A stretch of 64,000 nt of DNA. Source: JAOEGB01 sp041262585. Lineage in GTDB: Bacteria > Actinomycetota > Actinomycetes > Streptosporangiales > Streptosporangiaceae. Positions within the stretch are counted from its first letter, which is position 1, and each line of letters starts with the position of its first letter. A model generated the notes under the pieces. It saw only the letters and a list, made by a program, of their open reading frames with translations, had not been told where the DNA came from and made no database searches. Positions 24,601 through 31,989 of this stretch are shown one piece after another. The stretch spans positions 1 through 64,000 of the forward strand of contig NZ_JBGCBZ010000002.1 of assembly GCF_041262585.1 (NCBI RefSeq), in the 5' to 3' direction. The translations under genes were made by a program, and so were the position numbers.

Positions 24601-26707
24601 TCTGGCCGAGCACGGCGAACTCGGCGGCGAAGCCGGCCCTTCCTTCGGCCGCGAGCAGCTCCCCGCGTTTCGCCGCGAGAGTGGCCCGGGCCCGGTTGAT
24701 CCCGCCGAGCACCTCCCCGATCCGTTCCAGAATCGCGGTGCGCACGGTGACGTCGGTGATCTCCAGGGTGCCGACGACCTCGGTCAGGATCGCCAGCCCC
24801 TCGCCCTGCTCCACCAGCCGCTCCGAGATCGGCGCGGACTCCGCGACGGTCCTGATGGCCTGGGCGTCCGAGGTGAGCCGTTCCACGTCGGCGTGGTAGC
24901 CGGTGAACGCGTCGTCACGCTGGAGGAACGCGACAGCGCGCTGCGCGGCCGCGGCGAGCTCGGTCTCGAGGTGGCCGGCCAGCGCGTCGACCCGCTCGGT
25001 GTCGATGTAGCGCAGCTCCCGCAACGTCGCGAGGCGTCCCTGCGCACGCCGCAGCTCAGCGAGCTGCCGCACCCACGCGTCAGACGTCATGGGCGACTCG
25101 CCGCGCGCCTGCCGTACCAGCGACTCGATCCGCGCGGCGGCCTCGTCCAGCTCGGACGCCGCCTGGCGGGTGAGCGACTGGACCTTCTCGAACTCGTCCA
25201 GCACCTGCTCGGCGGTCGCCCTGACGTCGGCGAGCGGCGAGCGGAGATCGTGGTCGTTCAGCCAGTGGTAGTGGTCGAAAGCCCGGACGCATGCCGCGAT
25301 CAGCGCCTCGAAGACCGGCACCGACGGCGCCATCTCCTCGACCATGCGGACGACGGACAGGCAGTCCGAGACCCCGCGCACCAGCTCGGCGTTGCCGATG
25401 CGCTCCAGCGGCCCGGCGCCCACCGGCTGGGCCGCGGCGAAGGTGTCCGAGACGTACGGCGTCTGCCATACCTGCATGGGATGGACGCGGGTCGGCTCGT
25501 CACCGGTCGCCCGGAACACCACGAGGGTTCCGTCGTCGAACAGCGAGTAGCCGTGGCACGGGATCGGGTTGGCGACCTCCTTGCGGATCACGTTGTACGG
25601 CAGCAGCAGCGTCCGGCCCTCCGCCCTCGCGTGGAAGACGTAGAGCACGTCCTCCCCGTTGGGTGAGCGGATGACGCGCTCGAACTCCAGGCTGGCGACG
25701 TCCGTGTCGAAGGTCTTCGCCGTACCGGTGGCGAGGTAGTAGCCACCGGGGAAGATGATGCCCTGGTCTTCGGGTAGCCGCTGGCAGGCCTGTCCGATGC
25801 CGTCCAGCCGGACCACGCCTCTGGTCCTGGTGTTGAACACCAGGTGCCGCCACTCGGCCTCGTTGTAGGGCCGGATGCGGAGCAGGATCAGCGGACCGAC
25901 CCTGGCATAGTGGACGTCCGCGTCCGCCAGGCTCTGCAGCGGCTCGACGACGGGCTCACGGTAGATCCCCTCACCGGTCTCGGTGTTGTTCTCGACCTTG
26001 ACGGTGAGGTCGCCGCCCACGGTCTCGACGAACACCTCGTCGCCGATCGAGATGTGCGGGTGACGGCCGAGGACGTGGTCGTCCCTGGTGGTCGCCGTCC
26101 ACTCGAAGTCGTGCGACGGCGGGAAGACGTGGTCACGCTCGCCCCGGTTGTCCAGGTAGCTGACGGAGCCATCGGTTCCGACGCTCCATCGCAGCACTCG
26201 GATGTCCTGCGGGCCGGTCTGGAAGACGGCCAGCAGCCGGCCTTCCAGCCGGCGCAGCTGCGTCAGCCGGGTTTCCTTGTAGTACCGGTACAGTTCGCCG
26301 AAGTCCCGCTCGAACTGCTGGTCGTCGAGCAGCAGGGGGGCGTCGTCGAACCGGAAGGCGTCGCCGTCGCGGATGAAACGGTGACACGAGAACACGTCCC
26401 GGACGGTCGTCTCGGACTTCAGCCCGATGAACACGTTGTAGCCGAACAGCATGACCCCGCCCACCGACACGATGTCGCGGGGCACGCAGTTGTTCTCGGT
26501 GCGGATGCGCTCGGTGCCGACCAGCCGGAGCTCGGCGCCGCCGAAGACCTCCAGGCGCCGGGCGTTGAGCGCCTCGGCCCGGCGGGCGAGCTCCTTGGCC
26601 TGCTCGGACAGCCGGGACCGGAGCACCTCATAGGTGCCCGCGTCGAGCCCCGCCCGCGTCTCGATGAGCTGTGTCTCGGTGAGCTGTGTCTCGATGGCCT
26701 CTGTCAC
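21641..26707 (-). CDS. Giant AAA ATPase of the flotillin operon (DUF3686/'DNA repair ATPase' type)
   Basis: A 1688-residue protein. Residues 1-60 form a charged helix with a TETQLIET-like repeat, about 60-480 a beta-rich region resembling DUF3686 of proteins annotated as DNA repair ATPases, and about 480-900 long coiled-coil segments. An AAA module follows at about 1300-1560 with Walker A PPGYGKTT (near 1330), Walker B VLLYLDDIQ (near 1392), and sensor-1-like VCMAGNP. The start is GTG at 26707, seven bases after the flotillin stop. No nuclease motif is seen. Being coupled to a flotillin and an OB-fold membrane protein, it probably works on membranes or membrane-bound substrates; the repair label is not supported here. 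Confidence 0.88.
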   Translation of the reverse strand: MTEAIETQLTETQLIETRAGLDAGTYEVLRSRLSEQAKELARRAEALNARRLEVFGGAELRLVGTERIRTENNCVPRDIVSVGGVMLFGYNVFIGLKSETTVRDVFSCHRFIRDGDAFRFDDAPLLLDDQQFERDFGELYRYYKETRLTQLRRLEGRLLAVFQTGPQDIRVLRWSVGTDGSVSYLDNRGERDHVFPPSHDFEWTATTRDDHVLGRHPHISIGDEVFVETVGGDLTVKVENNTETGEGIYREPVVEPLQSLADADVHYARVGPLILLRIRPYNEAEWRHLVFNTRTRGVVRLDGIGQACQRLPEDQGIIFPGGYYLATGTAKTFDTDVASLEFERVIRSPNGEDVLYVFHARAEGRTLLLPYNVIRKEVANPIPCHGYSLFDDGTLVVFRATGDEPTRVHPMQVWQTPYVSDTFAAAQPVGAGPLERIGNAELVRGVSDCLSVVRMVEEMAPSVPVFEALIAACVRAFDHYHWLNDHDLRSPLADVRATAEQVLDEFEKVQSLTRQAASELDEAAARIESLVRQARGESPMTSDAWVRQLAELRRAQGRLATLRELRYIDTERVDALAGHLETELAAAAQRAVAFLQRDDAFTGYHADVERLTSDAQAIRTVAESAPISERLVEQGEGLAILTEVVGTLEITDVTVRTAILERIGEVLGGINRARATLAAKRGELLAAEGRAGFAAEFAVLGQTITGALAVADTPEHCDEQLGRLLLQLENLGSRFGEFDDLVARLEQKREDVYEAFSSRKQALLDERARRADRLAVSADRILSSVRRRVVSLESIEEVNTYFASDPMVAKLRTVADELRSLGDQVRAEELEGRIKSARLDAGRALRDRVDLYSDAGTTIRLGRHRFAVNTQPLDLTLVPLDGRMAFAITGTDYRSPVDEESFEATRPFWDQLLVSESADVYRAEHLAASILAEAEAGGLAGADAVSGAGLSLDALHAAALADGGLLGVVRRVAETRYDEGYERGVHDQDAAAILDALLRLHTGAGLLRFPPEARAAAQLFWTFGTAEAARRAWTTRARSLARARGAFGHGAEVARLSQPRMDAIGEIRAELASAMAGFLRDAGLPGGETGLAGEYLFEELSSSPSGFVTSAAARGILGRFRAALGGSLKEFEDDLRALDDDPDAAGVPGVPGALGVRYQLAEAWLAAFLRTSFLRESGEQNAEAGAVQAGDLAEAIAVQLCDVPRYDSSAALTTTVERLLGAHPRLSGRSLGLRLDETLTRTRRFRTERVPAYRAYQRRRNELIERERARLRLGEYQPKVMSAFVRNRLLDEVYLPLIGDNLAKQLGAAGEAKRTDQMGLLLLISPPGYGKTTLMEYVASRLGLVFVKVNGPSLGHAITSLDPAQAPDATARQEIEKVSFALECGNNVLLYLDDIQHTSPELLQKFISMCDAQRRMEGVWNGRTRTYDLRGKRFAVCMAGNPYTESGGRFRIPDMLANRADVWNLGDVLSGKEELFALSYIENALTSNPVLAPLSTRDRADVELLVRLARGDSGVRADQLSHPYSRVELDQILAVLDKLLRVQEVVLAINEAYIASAAQSDASRTEPPFQLQGSYRNMNKLAERIAPVMNDGELHAVIDDHYLGEAQTLASGAEANLLKLAELRGTMTADQARRWAEVKSGYLRSKALGGDGDDPVSRAVGAIGLLADRVGGVEKAIERAALPDGSAH

Positions 26708-26714
26708 GGGCGCG

Positions 26715-28790
26715 TCAGTGCTTCCCGGAGTTGAGTGCCGCGACCGGCTGCTCGGCCACGCCCAGCCGCTGCGCGGCGCTCAGCAGATCCTGCAGCTTGC
26801 CGGCGTCGGGGCCACCCGCCTTGATCAGCTTCACGAGCAGGGCGGACAGCGTGAGATTCCGCACGTCCGCCGTGTCCAGCGAGCCGAGCATCCGGGAGAG
26901 GTCCTGCGGAAGGCTTAAGGTCCCGTCGAGGTACGGCGTGGCGAGCGCCCGTGCCACGCTCGAATTCTCGACGAAGCCGTCCACGCTCTTGCCCATCGTG
27001 ATCGAGCTCATGAGCCGGTCGAAGAAGATGCTCTCGCCGCCGACGATATCGATGTCGGCCTTCTCCAGTCCCGCCGCCAGCACGGTCGCCTGCGCCTGCG
27101 CGACGTCCCGCTGGACGTCGATGCTCTTGAGACGGATCTCCTTCTCCGCGTCCAGCCGGAGCCGGTACTCCTCGTGCCCGCGGCTCGCCTCGTCCAGCGC
27201 GGCCAGCGCCGCGGCCTTCTGGGTGAGGCCTTCCGCCTCGGCCTTGAGCTTCTCGCCCACAGCCGCCGCGGCGGCCAGCGCCATCGCCTGCTCACCCTCG
27301 GCTTCCGCCTTGAGCTTCTCACCCATGGCCAGCGCGGCGGCGAGGGCCTTCTCCCGCTCGACGGTGGCCTCCGCGCGTCCCATCTTCTCGACGGCTTCGG
27401 CGTCGCGCTCGCGCACCTGGACCTCGGCGAGCCCGACCGCGGCCGCCTCCGCCTGGAGACCCTCCGCGAGGCGGATCTTCGCCCGGCTGTCGAGCTCGGC
27501 CGCCTGCTGGCGGGCCTCGGCGAGGACGAGCTCCTCACGGGCCTTGTACTTCGCGGCCTGCTCGGCGGCCTCGGCGGCCTTGATGTCCTTGACCAGGTTC
27601 TCCTGCGCCACGGCCTCGGCCTGGATCACCAGCGCCTGTCGCGTCCGCTCCGCCTCCTCGACGACACGCAGGCGCTTGATGTTCTCCTCCTGCTCTGCGA
27701 CCGTCTTGTCCACCGCGATCCGCTCGCGCGTCACCTCGGCGATCGCCCGCTTCTCGACCTCGAGTTCCTTGTCCTTGGCGATTCGCGACAGCTCGGTCTC
27801 GCGCTCCCGGGCGATTACCTCGAGCATGCGGTCCTTCTCGATCCGCTCGCTCTCGATCGCGATGACACGCTCGCGGTTCTTCTCCGCGACGGCGATCTCC
27901 CTCGCCCGGTTCTCGTGCTGGATGCCGAGTTGCTCGTCGGTGCGGATGTTCGCGGCCTGGGCCTTCAGCCGCTCCTCGGCCTGGACCCTGGCGGTCTCGG
28001 CCTCCTCGCGCGCCTTCATGGTCTCGATCTCGCGCCTCTGCTTGGTCTCCGCGTCGGCCTGCCGTCGCTCCAGCTCCAGGATGGCCTCCCGCGCGTCGAC
28101 ATTCTGGCGGGTGATCTCCTTCTGCTCGTTGCGCTGATACTCGTTGGTCCGGATGTGCTCTATCGCGGTCAGCTCAGTGATCTTGCGAATGCCCTGCGCG
28201 TCGAGGATGTTGGCCGGGTCGAGCTGCGCCATGGGCGTCTGCTCGAGGAAGTCGATGGCGGCGTCCTCGAGGCTGTAGCCGTTCAGGTCGGTGCCGATCA
28301 CCCGGACGATCTGGTCGCGGAACTCGTCGCGCTTCGTGTAGAGGTCGACGAAGTCGAGTTGCTTGCCGACCGTCTTGAGCGCCTCGGAGAACTTGGCGTT
28401 GAACAGCACCTGCAGCGTCGACTCGTCGCTGGCCCGGGCGGTGCCGATCGCCTGGGCCACCTTGATGACGTCTTCGACGGTCTTGTTGACCCGCACGAAG
28501 AACGTGATGCGTATGTCGGCCCGGATGTTGTCCCGGCAGATCAGCCCCTCCTGGCCGGTCCGGGTGATCTCGATCGTCTTCACCGAGATGTCCATCACCT
28601 CGGCCTTGTGCAGCACGGGCAGGACGATGGCGCCGGTGAACGTCACGTCGACGTTCCTGACCTTGGAGACGATCAGGGCCTTACCCTGCTCGACCTTGTG
28701 AAACAGCCGGGTCACGGCGAACACGAGACCGATGACGACGAGAAGGAGAACGGCGAGAAGAACGCCCATCCCCGTGGTGATGACATCCAT
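26715..28790 (-). CDS. Flotillin/SPFH-domain membrane protein (YqiK-like)
   Basis: A 691-residue protein with one N-terminal membrane segment (VLLAVLLLVVIGLVFAV), an SPFH domain (about 30-215, ending TPMAQLDPANI) and a very long Ala/Glu-rich coiled coil (about 220-600) with the flotillin-type repeats of EA pairs. The C-terminal 90 residues are globular. Size and layout match E. coli YqiK and other flotillins that organise membrane microdomains. It is 12 bases after the OB-fold gene and 7 bases before the ATPase, so the three form one operon. Confidence 0.93.
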   Translation of the reverse strand: MDVITTGMGVLLAVLLLVVIGLVFAVTRLFHKVEQGKALIVSKVRNVDVTFTGAIVLPVLHKAEVMDISVKTIEITRTGQEGLICRDNIRADIRITFFVRVNKTVEDVIKVAQAIGTARASDESTLQVLFNAKFSEALKTVGKQLDFVDLYTKRDEFRDQIVRVIGTDLNGYSLEDAAIDFLEQTPMAQLDPANILDAQGIRKITELTAIEHIRTNEYQRNEQKEITRQNVDAREAILELERRQADAETKQRREIETMKAREEAETARVQAEERLKAQAANIRTDEQLGIQHENRAREIAVAEKNRERVIAIESERIEKDRMLEVIARERETELSRIAKDKELEVEKRAIAEVTRERIAVDKTVAEQEENIKRLRVVEEAERTRQALVIQAEAVAQENLVKDIKAAEAAEQAAKYKAREELVLAEARQQAAELDSRAKIRLAEGLQAEAAAVGLAEVQVRERDAEAVEKMGRAEATVEREKALAAALAMGEKLKAEAEGEQAMALAAAAAVGEKLKAEAEGLTQKAAALAALDEASRGHEEYRLRLDAEKEIRLKSIDVQRDVAQAQATVLAAGLEKADIDIVGGESIFFDRLMSSITMGKSVDGFVENSSVARALATPYLDGTLSLPQDLSRMLGSLDTADVRNLTLSALLVKLIKAGGPDAGKLQDLLSAAQRLGVAEQPVAALNSGKH

Positions 28791-28802
28791 CCAAGTCCCC
28801 TG

Positions 28803-29363
28803 TCAGTGGAGGTCGTAGGGCATGACCCAGAAGAACTCGCCCTCTGGGTCGTAGTCGAAGATGAGGGCGGAGCTGCCGGCGCGGAGATCGTCGGCTCCCG
28901 TCTGGCGCACCTGGACGAGGGCCGAGGAGCCGTCCTCCGCCGTGACCTCGGCCTGGCCGAAATCGGGTCCGACCCGTCCAGTACGGATGACGCACATGCG
29001 GCCGACGAAGTCGCTCCGCGACGGCGCGGGCACGGCCGGGAACAGCGCGCGGATCGGCAGCACCAACAGGCGGGTGCACAGCCAGCCGGCGAGAAGCGCG
29101 ACCAGAAGGACAGCGGTCCGTGCGGCCGTCCCCTCCACCAGCGCCGCGCCGGCGAGGCTGACGAACCAGGAGATCACCACCATGAGCGAGATCACGACGC
29201 TGGCCGGCACTCCGCGCAGCCCGATGCCGGTCAGGAGATCGTCGGGCAACTCCAACCCCAGGCCCCCCAGCGGCACGAGCAGCCAGTAGCCGATGACGAC
29301 CAGCAGCATGAAGCTGAACAGGACCGCCGGGAACCCGAGCGCCGCGCCCACGAAATCCCGCAT
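28803..29363 (-). CDS. OB-fold/NfeD-like membrane protein (YqiJ-like)
   Basis: A 186-residue protein with three membrane segments (about 10-110), then an OB-like beta domain (FVGRMCVIRTGRVGPDFGQA, then ALIFDYDPEGEFFW). This matches the YqiJ/NfeD partners usually found next to flotillins. ATG at 29363 follows GGTGGGAG; starts at 29408 or 29429 are possible but lack a ribosome site. It is the first gene of the flotillin-ATPase operon. Confidence 0.85.
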   Translation of the reverse strand: MRDFVGAALGFPAVLFSFMLLVVIGYWLLVPLGGLGLELPDDLLTGIGLRGVPASVVISLMVVISWFVSLAGAALVEGTAARTAVLLVALLAGWLCTRLLVLPIRALFPAVPAPSRSDFVGRMCVIRTGRVGPDFGQAEVTAEDGSSALVQVRQTGADDLRAGSSALIFDYDPEGEFFWVMPYDLH

Positions 29364-29409
29364 TGACTCCCACCGTTTTGCGAGCGTCTCCCCCGAGACG
29401 TAACGCATT

Positions 29410-29430
29410 ATTGCCCGATAGCCAGGCAAT
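29410..29430. promoter_or_regulatory. Inverted repeat upstream of the flotillin operon
   Basis: ATTGCC-n9-GGCAAT, about 50 bases upstream of the chosen ATG (29363). Possible operator. Confidence 0.35.
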
Positions 29431-29484
29431 TGTCAGCATCTATTTCGCTTGGAATAGTGGGCACTTTTCGCCGTTTTCGCGCGT

Positions 29485-29508
29485 TGTTACCGACGCCCAT
29501 AGGTAACA
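29485..29508. promoter_or_regulatory. TGTTACC palindrome upstream of the flotillin operon
   Basis: TGTTACC-n10-GGTAACA, perfect 7-bp arms spaced to put the half-sites on one DNA face, 120-145 bases upstream of the operon. It resembles a dimer operator. Its regulator is not in the window in any obvious way. Confidence 0.45.
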
Positions 29509-29606
29509 CAGCAGAAGACAGGCCGCGGCTGCCGGCCCGCGAACACCACCGCAGGGACGCGTTGCCGTCTGCTCGCCCGGCGAGCTGGGACTTGTCGCCC
29601 GGCGAG

Positions 29607-30419
29607 CTAGGACTTGCGGGCTACGGCCCCGTACAACGATGCCTCGGCCAACGGGACGGGCTCGATTTCGGGGTAGTCCGGACGCCAGGCGGAGACGGGA
29701 ACCACGCCCGGATCAACGAGGTCGAGCCCATCGAAGAAGCTCTCGACCTCCCCGAGACCGCGGATCCGAAGATCGATGCCGGCCCTGGTGTAGATCTGGC
29801 TGCCGGTCTCGGATTGGCCGGGGGGCAGATGGTCGCCCGTCCCATGGGACAGGGCAAGGTAGCTACCTGGCGGAACGGCGTCGATCAACTGGTTGACGAT
29901 CGCGTACGGCTGATCCTGGTCTGGGATGAAATGGAGAATCGCGAACAGCAACACGGCGATCGGTTGCGAGAAGTCCAGTGCGCTCATCCGCTTGTCGGAC
30001 AAGATCTCGCCGGGGTCGCGCAGGTCGGCATCGATGTAATCGACGACTCCGTCCGCGGTGGTCAACAGTGCCCGAGCGTGAGTGAGCACGATCGGGTCGT
30101 TGTCCACGTAGATCACGCGCACATCCGGGTCGATACGTTGAGCGACCTGGTGGGTGTTGTTCGCCGTGGGGATCCCCGTACCGATATCTATGAACTGCCT
30201 GATCCCGGCCTCTGCCGCCAGATAGCGGATAACACGCCCGAGGAAGGCTCGATTCTCCCGGGCCGTGGTCCGCATTGCCGGAAAGTTGGCCAGGACCTTC
30301 TCGGCGGCTTCGCGATCGGACGCGAAATTGTCCTTTCCGCCGAGATAGTAGTCGTACATCCGGGCCGAGCTCGGGATGGTCGGATCGATGACGATCGGAT
30401 CCCGATCCCAGGCAGCCAT
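29607..30419 (-). CDS. DUF574 SAM-dependent methyltransferase
   Basis: A 270-residue protein with the DUF574 signature PSSARMYDYYLGGKDNFASD, motif I FIDIGTGIPT and VRVIYVDNDPIVLTHA. This family is expanded in actinomycetes and its substrates are generally unknown. ATG at 30419 is preceded by GGAAGG. No functional link to its neighbours is evident. Confidence 0.92.
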   Translation of the reverse strand: MAAWDRDPIVIDPTIPSSARMYDYYLGGKDNFASDREAAEKVLANFPAMRTTARENRAFLGRVIRYLAAEAGIRQFIDIGTGIPTANNTHQVAQRIDPDVRVIYVDNDPIVLTHARALLTTADGVVDYIDADLRDPGEILSDKRMSALDFSQPIAVLLFAILHFIPDQDQPYAIVNQLIDAVPPGSYLALSHGTGDHLPPGQSETGSQIYTRAGIDLRIRGLGEVESFFDGLDLVDPGVVPVSAWRPDYPEIEPVPLAEASLYGAVARKS

Positions 30420-30701
30420 TCCCGCATCCTTCCGTCTGTATAAGCACACTGTAGATCATCTGGGTGTTCCCATTCGCCGGGGGCGCTTCCCCGCCAAGCC
30501 GCTGACGCTCGCGTTCTGCGCGCTGACCCGCCAGGTGGCCGCCACGCCGCGGCCATGCGCATGGAGTCATGACGAGTGAGTCTTGGACGGCGCGCGCCCC
30601 CGATCTCATCGTGGTGAGCGGTACGCCGAGCGCTCTGCCGGAAGGGTGACAGACATCCCGGCCCGCACGCGCGGACGACCACGTCATCTGCGCGGTCGTC
30701 T

Positions 30702-30848
30702 TCACGGTTGCCACGGGATCAAGCCAGTCGAAGGCAGCAGGAGCGGCCCCTCCAACTCTTCGAGCAGTCGCACACATGAGGCATGGTGCTTGTCATCCCG
30801 ATCGACAACAGCGATCAATGGACCCGTGTCCAGGAGCGTGGCGGTCAC
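30702..30848 (-). pseudogene. VapC-like PIN-domain toxin, truncated
   Basis: GTG at 30848 overlaps the antitoxin stop by four bases. The product begins VTATLLDTGPLIAVVDRDDK, the first strand of a PIN domain with its first acidic residue (LLDTGPL), and continues to LLLPSTGLIPWQP, then stops after 48 codons. PIN toxins are about 130 residues, so at least two of the metal-binding acidic residues are lost. Confidence 0.7.
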
Positions 30849-31090
30849 GTTGACCGATTGAACCGCTCCGCCAGCAGATCTTCGACCCGTTCCGACAGAT
30901 CCCCCTGACCGGAGGCACCAATCCCCGCGATCGACAACCGCCGACGGCGAACGGGCTCAGACGGTTCAGCTGATGCCGCCTCAGCCAAGTCAGGGTCCGT
31001 CTTCACCAAACGCAGGAGACGACGCGCCTGGTCCGGTGACAGCCGGTCCACCAGGTGGTGAAGCTCCTCATGCGCATGCCCGGCGCTCAT
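30845..31090 (-). CDS. VapB-like antitoxin
   Basis: An 81-residue protein (MSAGHAHEELHHLVDRLSPD...), helical at the start with an Arg-rich centre and an amphipathic end SERVEDLLAERFNR, as in antitoxins of actinomycete VapC pairs. It overlaps the truncated VapC gene by four bases. The start at 31090 is preferred to 31108. With its toxin broken, it is probably an orphan. Confidence 0.7.
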   Translation of the reverse strand: MSAGHAHEELHHLVDRLSPDQARRLLRLVKTDPDLAEAASAEPSEPVRRRRLSIAGIGASGQGDLSERVEDLLAERFNRST

Positions 31091-31100
31091 AGCAACGAGT

Positions 31101-31340
31101 CTACGCAAGCGACATCGCCTGCGTCAGTGACTGCAGCGCCGGGTTCACCCTGTGGGCGCCGTAGTCGGGGCTGGCCGCCGGATGCTCGCAGAACAGGTAG
31201 GGCGCCACAAGCCAGGAGACCGTGGGCAGGGTGCCGTCCTTGCAGTGCTGGTCGAAGGCGGTCAGATCCCACTTCGTCATCACGTTGACGTACCGCGGGT
31301 CGTCCTTGGCGAAGGCGTGGAACCCGGCATAACCCCATGG
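31101..31340 (-). pseudogene. Phospholipase C/phosphoesterase fragment
   Basis: The frame reads WGYAGFHAFAKDDPRYVNV, then MTKWDLTAFDQHCKDGTLPT, SWLVAPYLFCEHPAASPDYG and VNPALQSL, a central piece of a phosphocholine-specific phospholipase C-type protein (normally about 700 residues). The upstream part is cut off about 20 bases before the tRNA-like repeat at 31361, and the rest is cut at 31101. No function is expected. Confidence 0.75.
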
Positions 31341-31360
31341 GTCACGAACTGCCGAAACAG

Positions 31361-31416
31361 CAAACCCACAGGTGAGAGTCCTGTTACTGGCCCGGTTCGA
31401 TTCCCGTCACCCGCTC
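31361..31416 (+). repeat. tRNA-Gly 3'-end-like att remnant, copy B
   Basis: ggttcgattcccgtcacccgctc equals the 3' T-loop to acceptor sequence of tRNA-Gly. The preceding caaacccacaggtgaga is identical to copy A (13060-13076), and the spacing between the two blocks is the same. About 47 of 57 positions agree between copies. It is followed by unrelated sequence, with no complete tRNA. Confidence 0.6.
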
Positions 31417-31486
31417 GCAACCTCTTCCGGGGAACCGCTCGCTCCGAAAGGCGGGGCGGGCGGCGCGGCGCGGCGGTGATGGGTGA

Positions 31487-31630
31487 TCACCGGCGCAGCA
31501 GGAGCCGCAGCACCCGCAGGGCCCGGGCCCGGCGGTCGGGCTTGGCCGAGAACAGGTAGACGACCGCGGGGGTGGCCACCAGGAGCGCGCCGATGGTGCC
31601 GAGGTCCGCCAGCTGGGTGAGGATGGTCAT
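31487..31630 (-). CDS. Small membrane protein, 47 residues
   Basis: ATG at 31630 is preceded by AAAGGGA. The product has one hydrophobic helix (LGTIGALLVATPAVVYLF) and a strongly basic tail (KPDRRARALRVLRLLLRR), predicting a cytoplasmic C-terminus. Longer frames through the same stop extend upstream without a better start. No family recognised. Confidence 0.55.
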   Translation of the reverse strand: MTILTQLADLGTIGALLVATPAVVYLFSAKPDRRARALRVLRLLLRR

Positions 31631-31989
31631 GGGGTGCGTCCCTTTCGCGTGTGGAGTGCGCCCCGTGGGGTGGTGTGGTGCCGGCGACGGTTGCGACGGG
31701 GCCGGGCCACGCCACCCCGATTCACCTGCCGGTACGGCGGTGCGGGACCGCCATCGGCGGGGATGCCGACGGCGTATCTCCAAGGTGCGGTACGCCAGAG
31801 CCCCGTTGACGATCTCGTCCGATCGTTGACGGGAACGGATGAACCCGTACACCTCATGACGCCCGCTGACAGACGCGGACACCGGTAGGGCGCTGACGAA
31901 TCCTGACGAACCCCTCCCTCCCGGGGGAGAGTGCGGCCATTTCTGGCGGCAGTTCCGCAAAGGGGCTTTACGTTTTCTGACGGTCTGGA
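31631..31989. other. Intergenic, no convincing gene
   Basis: A 359-base gap between the divergent small membrane protein and the HTH-WD40 gene. It must contain both promoters. Frames in it lack support. Confidence 0.4.

Noticed and set aside
24527..25666. 379-residue plus-strand open frame
   Set aside because: Shadow within the giant ATPase; no ribosome site or family signature.
27174..29366. 730-residue plus-strand open frame
   Set aside because: It lies antisense to the flotillin and OB-fold genes, whose protein families are clear. The long frame is a GC-rich codon shadow with no domain.
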